Shown: positions 1-4,314 of the stretch, one piece after another
How the letters are laid out: the number at the start of each line of letters is the position of its first letter
How positions within the stretch are numbered: position 1 is the first letter of the stretch
From: Thermoplasmata archaeon
GTDB taxonomy: Archaea; Thermoplasmatota; Thermoplasmata; Thermoplasmatales; Thermoplasmataceae
Assembly (NCBI GenBank): GCA_021850835.1
Contig: JAJZKS010000148.1
Span: 1 to 5,071, forward strand
DNA: 5,071 bases
Direction of reading: 5' to 3'
Position numbers and translations under genes: made by a program
The notes under the pieces: model-generated
Seen by the model: only the letters and a program-made list of their open reading frames with translations
Databases searched by the model: none
What the model was told of the DNA's origin: nothing

Positions 1-314
1 CTGCCGATGGTCAGTTCAGCTAGGTTTCCGTCCGTGCCAGCACCGCTCATCCAGAGTGCGCCAGCAAGCAATGGAAGTGAGTCAGGATCAGAAAGCCTTC
101 CATCTCCCTGTGGTTCCCTTACACTTGTTCCAGCAGCATCTTCCCCAAAGAAGAAGGGTTCGCCATCATCTATGGTAAGTACTGTTGTAGTTCCGCCAAA
201 TCCCCAGGCTTTGGCCTCCGTAGGAGCCCACCTGGAGGGAAATTTCTCTCTCTTCCCGTCAGCCCCGACGACTTTTGTGTCTCCATATCCCAAGTCAATT
301 CCAATTGTTATCAA
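1..314 (-). CDS. Archaeal actin-like ATPase (Ta0583 type), 5' part only
   Basis: The reverse strand encodes about 104 residues before the left edge cuts the gene. The N-terminus carries the actin/Hsp70-fold phosphate-1 loop IGIDLGYGDTK (residues 4-14), followed by KFPSRW (24-29), an FFFGEDAAG stretch (about 55-63) and PQGDGR (69-74). From memory this closely follows the start of Thermoplasma acidophilum Ta0583, a crystallised actin/ParM/MreB-like filament-forming ATPase; no alignment was run. Family members are roughly 300-330 residues, so about two thirds is missing, including the rest of the nucleotide site. The start is the TTG at 314-312. An in-frame TGA at 323-321 excludes anything longer, and a GGTGAGG ribosome site at 325-319 places GGTGA 6 nt upstream, the same spacing as prpB and the synthase gene. 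A cytoskeletal or DNA-segregation role is inferred from the family, not shown here. Confidence 0.88.
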   Translation of the reverse strand, partial: MITIGIDLGYGDTKVVGADGKREKFPSRWAPTEAKAWGFGGTTTVLTIDDGEPFFFGEDAAGTSVREPQGDGRLSDPDSLPLLAGALWMSGAGTDGNLAELTIG

Positions 315-318
315 ATAT

Positions 319-325
319 CCTCACC
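319..325 (-). promoter_or_regulatory. Shine-Dalgarno site of the actin-like gene
   Basis: On the minus strand this reads GGTGAGG, with GGTGA ending 6 nt before the TTG at 314-312. It fixes that unusual start codon. The TGA inside it is also the stop of the short upstream reading frame, so translation of the two could be coupled. Confidence 0.8.
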
Positions 326-431
326 TTTTCCTTAATACCGGAACCATAGCATGGCACGTCGCAAATAATGACGAGTCTTGACCCTTTTTCAAGGCAGCCA
401 TACCGTCGAATTTAGTTAATAGTGGTTCCAT
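321..431 (-). CDS. Possible small protein upstream of, and coupled to, the actin-like gene
   Basis: A 36-codon minus-strand frame begins at ATG 431-429, with sequence beginning MEPLLTKFDGMAALKKGQ and ending in VLRKR. Its TGA stop (323-321) lies inside the GGTGA ribosome site of the actin-like gene, a typical arrangement for translational coupling. The frame stays open upstream to a TAG, with in-frame TTG codons at 446-444 and 464-462, so the product could be about 41 or 47 residues. No clear ribosome site precedes the ATG. An archaeal TATA-like element at 471-478 would start transcription near 450, which would suit a near-leaderless TTG start at 446 or an ATG with a short leader. Arginine codons are AGG, as in neighbouring genes. 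I recognise no family. A short frame like this could arise by chance, or could act only as a leader peptide. Confidence 0.4.
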   Translation of the reverse strand: MEPLLTKFDGMAALKKGQDSSLFATCHAMVPVLRKR

Positions 432-470
432 GCTACTCTGTTCCAAGCTTACTTCAATTGTCAAATACGC

Positions 471-478
471 ATTTAAAT
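471..478 (-). promoter_or_regulatory. Candidate TATA box for the actin-side transcript
   Basis: The minus strand reads GAAAAATTTAAATGC here. This is an ATTTAAAT TATA-like core preceded by a purine/A-rich stretch in the position of a TFB recognition element. Transcription would be expected about 25 nt downstream, near position 450, just ahead of the possible small ORF and about 135 nt before the actin-like TTG. The core is palindromic, so direction is inferred from the neighbouring genes. Confidence 0.45.
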
Positions 479-482
479 TTTT

Positions 483-500
483 CTATCGTCATCATGATAG
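483..500. repeat. Short inverted repeat, possible operator
   Basis: CTATC (483-487) and GATAG (496-500) face each other across 8 nt, and the inner ATCATGAT (491-498) is a perfect 8-bp palindrome. The element sits immediately upstream of the minus-strand TATA candidate, where an archaeal activator could bind. It is short enough to be chance. Confidence 0.25.
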
Positions 501-570
501 TTCGTTTTTATGCATTCCGTGTTTTCTAAGTCCCATATAAAATATATACCTTAGATACACATTTGACTAT

Positions 571-585
571 TTTTTCTGTTTTTAC
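571..585 (+). repeat. Upstream copy of 15-bp direct repeat before prpD
   Basis: TTTTTCTGTTTTTAC matches the copy at 620-634 in 13 of 15 positions, with starts 49 nt apart. It lies upstream of the prpD TATA box, while the partner lies just downstream of it. It could be one half of a tandem binding site for a regulator of the operon. AT-richness raises the chance of coincidence. Confidence 0.35.
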
Positions 586-608
586 TTCATAACAGGTACT
601 TTTAGGAA

Positions 609-618
609 TTTAATATAT
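609..618 (+). promoter_or_regulatory. TATA box of the prpD-prpB-synthase operon
   Basis: TTTAATATAT (609-618) is a strong archaeal TATA-like sequence, preceded by the purine-rich AGGAA (604-608) in the TFB-element position. The distance from its centre to the prpD ATG at 640 is about 25-26 nt, the usual distance from TATA to transcription start. The mRNA should therefore begin at or within a nucleotide or two of the start codon (leaderless). The AAGG at 635-638 is too close to the ATG to act as a ribosome site, in line with this. Confidence 0.7.
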
Positions 619-619
619 A

Positions 620-634
620 TTTTTCTGTCATTAC
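620..634 (+). repeat. Downstream copy of 15-bp direct repeat, next to predicted start site
   Basis: TTTTTCTGTCATTAC repeats the element at 571-585 with 2 mismatches. It fills the gap between the TATA box and the prpD start codon, so a protein bound here would be placed to block RNA polymerase recruitment. Functional role is inference. Confidence 0.35.
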
Positions 635-639
635 AAGGC

Positions 640-1974
640 ATGGACAAAATTGTTGGCCAGATCTTCGATCACGCTGCAGAAGTTGGTTCCAAGGGATTAG
701 AGCCCAAGGTTCTCGACGAAATAAAAAAGAGAATTGCTGATTCCCTCATTACATCTTATGGTGCAATGGGCGCACCGCCAGTCTCTATTGAGAAAAGAGC
801 CCTCCTTCCATCAAGTGGAAAACTTGACTCCCCCATATATTTCACTGGCACTAAAGCTTCAGTTGACATTTCAACCTTCATCAACGGCTCCATGACAAGG
901 TACCTGGATTATAATGATACGTATCTTTCAAAAGAGGCTCTCCACCCTTCAGATAATGTCCCACCACTCCTTTCAATGGCTTATGCTGAGGGCCTTAGTG
1001 GTGTGGACGCGGCGAAAGCTGTCTCAGTTGCTTATGATGTGGTGGGTGCTTTGTCTGATGCCGTTTCCATAAGAGACAGGGGGTGGGACCATGTAACATA
1101 TATTTCTATTTCATCCGCAGCCGGGTTAGGCCTTCTTCTTGGATTTGGGAAGGAAAAATACGAAAACCTGTTGAATTTGGCAATCAATAATAATATCAGC
1201 CTGAGGCAGACAAGGGCTGGTGAACTGAGCATGTGGAAAGGGTGCACGGCTTCTGATGCCAGCAGGAATTCTGTCTTCGCCGCGCTCCTTGCACTTGAAG
1301 GCTTCACCGGGCCCTCCCCTATATTCACCGGTGAAATGGGCTTCTTTAAACAGGTATCTGGAGAATTTGAACTGAACCTCAAACCTGGAAAGGTACTAAG
1401 GACAATGATCAAGAATTATCCGGTTGAATACCATGCCATGAGCGCTGCGGAAGTTGCTCTGAACCTCAGGGAAGAAATTTCAGGCAGGATTGAGAAAGTA
1501 GAGGTAGAGACCTTTGAGGTTGCTCACAAAATTATAATCAAGGACCCTGAAAAATTACGGCCAAAAACCCGTGAAACTGCAGACCACAGCATGCCGTACA
1601 TAGTTGCCTATACCCTGAAAAATGGCGCGCCAACTCCCACCTCTTATGATGACAGTCATCTTAGAGATAGGGAAATACTAAGAATCATCGATGTTTCAAG
1701 CTACAAGGTTACAGAAAGGTTCAATGATATGTATCCTGAGAACCTTCCCGTGAAAATCAGGGTCACCACTGACAAGGGTGTTCATGAGCAGGAAATGGAC
1801 GTGCCTAAGGGGCACTACAAGAAACCATATACTTGGGAAGACCTGGAAAACAAGGGGAAGTCCGTCATGGGAGAGACCAACGCAAAAATCCTGGTTGATT
1901 TCATGAAAAACTTTGAGAAGAAGAGCGTCAGGGAACTGTATGAGGTGATTTCAGATGTCAATTTTAAAGGATAA
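640..1974 (+). CDS. prpD: 2-methylcitrate dehydratase, MmgE/PrpD family
   Basis: The 444-residue product is a full-length MmgE/PrpD protein; bacterial members run about 450-485. It should dehydrate 2-methylcitrate to 2-methyl-cis-aconitate in the cytosolic methylcitrate cycle, without an iron-sulfur cluster. Visible family motifs are RYLDYNDTYL (87-96), HPSDN (102-106), the MWKGCTASDASRN helix (198-210), the GEMGFF segment (231-236), YPVEYHAMSAAE (260-271), DHSMPY (315-320) and the C-terminal PKGHYKKP (389-396). The ATG at 640 fits the family N-terminus and a TATA box about 25 nt upstream, implying a leaderless first gene. Its last 20 nt overlap prpB and contain the prpB ribosome site. The prpB and citrate-synthase-type neighbours make the methylcitrate role much more likely than other MmgE/PrpD activities such as cis-aconitate decarboxylase. 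No internal disruption is seen. Confidence 0.9.
   Translation: MDKIVGQIFDHAAEVGSKGLEPKVLDEIKKRIADSLITSYGAMGAPPVSIEKRALLPSSGKLDSPIYFTGTKASVDISTFINGSMTRYLDYNDTYLSKEALHPSDNVPPLLSMAYAEGLSGVDAAKAVSVAYDVVGALSDAVSIRDRGWDHVTYISISSAAGLGLLLGFGKEKYENLLNLAINNNISLRQTRAGELSMWKGCTASDASRNSVFAALLALEGFTGPSPIFTGEMGFFKQVSGEFELNLKPGKVLRTMIKNYPVEYHAMSAAEVALNLREEISGRIEKVEVETFEVAHKIIIKDPEKLRPKTRETADHSMPYIVAYTLKNGAPTPTSYDDSHLRDREILRIIDVSSYKVTERFNDMYPENLPVKIRVTTDKGVHEQEMDVPKGHYKKPYTWEDLENKGKSVMGETNAKILVDFMKNFEKKSVRELYEVISDVNFKG
1942..1948 (+). promoter_or_regulatory. Shine-Dalgarno site of prpB, inside prpD
   Basis: GAGGTGA lies in the last codons of prpD, with GGTGA 6 nt before the ATG at 1955. It decides between that ATG and the in-frame GTG at 1976, which has only a weak AAGG upstream, and so supports a 20-nt gene overlap. 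Confidence 0.8.
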
Positions 1975-2839
1975 TGTGAATCAGGGACCCGGGAAACTAA
2001 GAGAATTGCTGAAAGGAGAATTTGTAGTTGCACCAGGAGTCTTCAATGGAATAACTGCCCTTCTCGCTGAGAACGCAGGGTTCAAGGCAACCTATCTCTC
2101 TGGATCGGGGGTAGCGGGTGCAATGGGTCTACCTGATTTGGCTGTTACGACTTCTACTGAAGTCGCTGAAGAGATCAGGAGGATAACCTCAGTTAGCAAG
2201 GTACCGCTTATTGCTGATGCGGATACCGGTTTCGGGGAACCAGTAAATGTTTCAAGAACTGTCCGCCTCTTTGAAGGCGCCGGGGCTTCAGCCATGCATC
2301 TTGAGGACCAGGTTCTCCCAAAGAGATGCGGGCACCTGAATGGCAAGAAGATCGTCGACAGAAAGGAAATGGCAAGAAAGATCAGAATCGCATCCGACAC
2401 CAGGAAAGACCCGGACTTCATGATTATTGCCAGGACAGATGCTAGGGCAGTAAACGGCATAGAAGATGCCATTGAACGCGCAAACCTTTACATGGAAAGC
2501 GGCGCAGACATGATTTTTACAGAAGCCCCGGAAACCGAAGAAGAATTCAGGCAGTTCCGCAAAGGGGTAAAAGGGCCGCTCCTTGCCAACATGACTGAAT
2601 TTGGCAAGAGCCCCCTGCTTTCGGTTGAGGAACTCATGGAGATAGGGTACAATGCAGTAATTTTTCCATTAACCGCGTTCAGGGTGTCACTTAGGGCCAT
2701 GGAGGAAACATACAGCCATCTGAAGGCCAAGGGCACACAGAGGGATTATATCAGCAACCTCATGACCAGGGCTGACTTTTATGAAGTTATAGGTTATAAC
2801 CAGTATGAAAGGGAAGACGCGGATCTTTCCAGGATTTAA
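1955..2839 (+). CDS. prpB: 2-methylisocitrate lyase
   Basis: The 294-residue protein belongs to the isocitrate lyase/PEP mutase superfamily and matches the length of bacterial PrpB (about 296). It cleaves 2-methylisocitrate to pyruvate and succinate, the last step of the methylcitrate cycle, using Mg2+. The active-site signature KRCGH spans 123-127, with C125 the expected catalytic cysteine. ADADTGFG (87-94) supplies the metal-binding aspartates, HLEDQ (115-119) a glutamate, IIARTDA (157-163) the conserved arginine, and TEAP (189-192) and ANMTEFG (211-217) complete the pocket. The length and the TEFG and C-terminal ELYE-like (FYEVIGYNQYE, 275-285) segments resemble PrpB rather than the larger glyoxylate-cycle isocitrate lyases. 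The start is set by GAGGTGA 6 nt upstream, within prpD. The two genes overlap by 20 nt, so translation is probably coupled. Confidence 0.93.
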   Translation: MSILKDNVNQGPGKLRELLKGEFVVAPGVFNGITALLAENAGFKATYLSGSGVAGAMGLPDLAVTTSTEVAEEIRRITSVSKVPLIADADTGFGEPVNVSRTVRLFEGAGASAMHLEDQVLPKRCGHLNGKKIVDRKEMARKIRIASDTRKDPDFMIIARTDARAVNGIEDAIERANLYMESGADMIFTEAPETEEEFRQFRKGVKGPLLANMTEFGKSPLLSVEELMEIGYNAVIFPLTAFRVSLRAMEETYSHLKAKGTQRDYISNLMTRADFYEVIGYNQYEREDADLSRI

Positions 2840-2844
2840 GGTGA
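2840..2844 (+). promoter_or_regulatory. Shine-Dalgarno site of the synthase gene
   Basis: GGTGA follows the prpB TAA directly and ends 6 nt before the ATG at 2851. Ribosomes ending prpB stop on top of it, which favours coupled re-initiation. Confidence 0.8.
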
Positions 2845-2850
2845 ATCATC

Positions 2851-3918
2851 ATGGCAGAGGAGATAATAGTACCAAAAGGGCTTGTAAATGTAATTGTGGA
2901 CAAGACAGCCATAGCCACCACTGACGGCAATGGGAACCTCCTTTACAGAGGATATAAAGTGGTCGAATTAGTTGAAAAAAAGAGCTTTGAGGATGCAGCT
3001 TACCTCATAGTAAATGGTAGGTTGCCAGACCAGAAGGAAAAAGATGAATTCTCATATAAGATCAGAAGCAATTTCGGTGTTGACGCAGAAGCGAGGAAAG
3101 TCATAGAAATTCTGAAAGAAAAGGACCTCATGAGGGCACTTAGGAACATTGTTTCTTTCTACCATTATAAACATACTCAGGTAGATGATCTGATGCTTGA
3201 GATGGCCGCAAAATTTCCCGAATTCATCTCACTTTCGTACAGGCTTTCCCACGGCCTTGAACCATTGGAACCAATTGAAGGCACTTATTCAGAAAGGTTC
3301 TACCACCTCATCACCGGCAAGAAGGACCCCCTCAAGGCAAAATATCTGGGGATGCTTATGACATTGTACATGGAGCATGAATTCAATGCATCCACATTTG
3401 CCCTGAGAGTTACTGCTTCTACCCTCGCCGATCCCATATCTTCTTTTACGACTGCCTTGGCTACACTCAAGGGCCCTCTGCATGGTGGTGCAAATTCAGA
3501 AATACTTGATTTCTTCAAGAACTTCAATAACACAGAAGAAGCAGTGAGATATGTTGACCAGCAGATAGCAAAGGGCGAAAAGGTCATGGGATTCGGACAC
3601 AGGATATATAAGAGGCTCGACCCAAGAGCACAATTCGTGAAGGCCAAGCTCAAGGAAATTGCCCCTGACTCGAAGATTCTACAAATCGCTGAAGTAGTGG
3701 AAAACAGGATGTGGGAGAAGAAGAGCGTCCCTGCCAACCTGGACTTCTACGCTGCCATTTACATGGATATCCTTGGCATCTCCCAGGACTTTTACACACC
3801 ACTTTTCGCAGCTTCCAGAGTGTTCGGGTGGATTGCCCATTACAAGGAGCAGCTGGCGGATAACAGGCTCATAAGGCCATCATCATCCTATTCCGGGCCG
3901 CTCGGCCTGAAACTCTAA
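2851..3918 (+). CDS. prpC: Citrate synthase family protein, probable 2-methylcitrate synthase
   Basis: The 355-residue protein is a type II-like citrate synthase of the short archaeal/Gram-positive kind, somewhat shorter than the ~385-residue Thermoplasma citrate synthase. The catalytic triad is intact: H211 in KGPLHGGAN (207-214), H250 in MGFGHRIYKRLDPRA (246-260) and D298 in PANLDFY (294-300). Substrate-binding arginines are visible in HRIYK, DPRA, ASRVFGW (321-327) and LIRP (340-343). It should condense an acyl-CoA with oxaloacetate. Many archaeal enzymes accept both acetyl-CoA and propionyl-CoA, so the choice of 2-methylcitrate synthase rests on its place 11 nt after prpB in a prpD-prpB operon. 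If the genome has no second copy, it may serve the citric acid cycle too. The ATG at 2851 is supported by GGTGA 6 nt upstream. Confidence 0.88.
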   Translation: MAEEIIVPKGLVNVIVDKTAIATTDGNGNLLYRGYKVVELVEKKSFEDAAYLIVNGRLPDQKEKDEFSYKIRSNFGVDAEARKVIEILKEKDLMRALRNIVSFYHYKHTQVDDLMLEMAAKFPEFISLSYRLSHGLEPLEPIEGTYSERFYHLITGKKDPLKAKYLGMLMTLYMEHEFNASTFALRVTASTLADPISSFTTALATLKGPLHGGANSEILDFFKNFNNTEEAVRYVDQQIAKGEKVMGFGHRIYKRLDPRAQFVKAKLKEIAPDSKILQIAEVVENRMWEKKSVPANLDFYAAIYMDILGISQDFYTPLFAASRVFGWIAHYKEQLADNRLIRPSSSYSGPLGLKL

Positions 3919-3929
3919 AATTATGTCGA

Positions 3930-3946
3930 ACTGCCCGCAAGGCAGT
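3930..3946. terminator. Hairpin in the convergent intergenic gap
   Basis: ACTGCC (3930-3935) pairs perfectly with GGCAGT (3941-3946) across a 5-nt loop. It sits in the 33-bp space between the convergent synthase and JAMM genes, so it could mark transcript ends for both strands. Neither side has a strong immediate U-tract; the minus transcript meets TTTT at 3920-3917 and the plus transcript a TTATTT at 3962-3967. Archaeal termination depends mainly on U-rich runs, so the hairpin may instead stabilise 3' ends. Confidence 0.4.
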
Positions 3947-3951
3947 CCGGC

Positions 3952-4314
3952 TCAAATTACTCTTATTTCTACCTGGTTTCCGTTCCTGTCGTATGCTATG
4001 AAATTGTTAAGTCCATAGGGATACCCCACAATGATGTGTATTGGCCCCGTGTTCTGGAACATTTTCAGGTCGGCATCAGAAGGAATCGGCACACCGGATG
4101 GATGTGAATGCACCGAGCCCACTATGCTGAAATCAATGGGTTTATTGTAAAGATAAAACAGGGTATGATGGTCTCCCTGAACTGTTCCAGGGAGTATTGC
4201 AATCTCGTAGATCACATTCTTCTCCGCTTTCATGAATGCCCCGAATTCTTTTGGGTAGGAATCTAGGGAGGCCTCCATGATCATCCTGAGAGTCCGCTGC
4301 CTAATTGACCACAT
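3952..4314 (-). CDS. JAMM/MPN+ (Prok-JAB) zinc metalloprotease, desampylase-like
   Basis: This 120-residue protein is a minimal JAMM-domain isopeptidase. The full metal signature is present: E23 in YPKEFGAFM, then H69-S-H71 in SVHSHPSG, seven residues, S79 and D82 (HxH-x7-S-x2-D). Proteins of this form include the archaeal desampylase HvJAMM1, which removes ubiquitin-like SAMP proteins from their targets; the substrate here is inferred only. No signal peptide or membrane segment is seen, so it should act in the cytosol. The usual cysteine after the catalytic glutamate (E-x-CG) is phenylalanine here (EFG). The ATG at 4314-4312 overlaps the end of the NAD kinase gene by 14 nt and has no clear GGTGA, so expression probably relies on coupling to nadK. 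Internal ATGs at 4284 and 4278 would shorten the N-terminal helix and are less likely. Confidence 0.85.
   Translation of the reverse strand: MWSIRQRTLRMIMEASLDSYPKEFGAFMKAEKNVIYEIAILPGTVQGDHHTLFYLYNKPIDFSIVGSVHSHPSGVPIPSDADLKMFQNTGPIHIIVGYPYGLNNFIAYDRNGNQVEIRVI

Larger units (their letters stand above)
432..608. other. AT-rich divergent intergenic control region
   Basis: This stretch separates the minus-strand actin side from the plus-strand methylcitrate operon. I see no convincing protein gene in it; frames are short and AT-rich. It holds the ATTTAAAT element (471-478), a small inverted repeat (483-500), a second TATA-like cluster ATATAAAATATATA (535-548) that could read either way, and the upstream copy of a 15-bp direct repeat (571-585). 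If the 535-548 cluster drove the operon, the leader would be about 70 nt, so the closer TATA box at 609-618 is the better candidate. Confidence 0.5.

Noticed and set aside
7..381. Plus-strand open frame of 124 codons at the left edge
   Set aside because: It is antisense to the actin-like gene, is rich in Ser/Pro as expected from a complement of that coding sequence, and has no promoter or family match. The minus-strand frame gives a clear homologue.
517..533. Short minus-strand ATG frame downstream of the 535-548 TATA-like cluster
   Set aside because: It encodes only about 14 residues before a stop and has no ribosome site; nothing distinguishes it from chance.
1032..1412. Minus-strand open frame inside prpD
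   Set aside because: It is a shadow of a strongly conserved plus-strand gene, with no recognisable motifs or ribosome site.
2092..2736. Two minus-strand open frames inside prpB
   Set aside because: Both are antisense to the catalytic core of PrpB, have low-complexity Ser/Ala/Leu composition, and show no start signals.
1955..2839. Glyoxylate-cycle isocitrate lyase as the identity of the lyase gene
   Set aside because: The protein is only 294 residues and matches the PrpB pattern throughout; classic isocitrate lyases are over 420 residues, and there is no malate synthase here.
3289..3737. Two overlapping minus-strand open frames inside the citrate synthase gene
   Set aside because: They overlap each other in different frames and lie opposite the conserved active-site region, so they are shadows.
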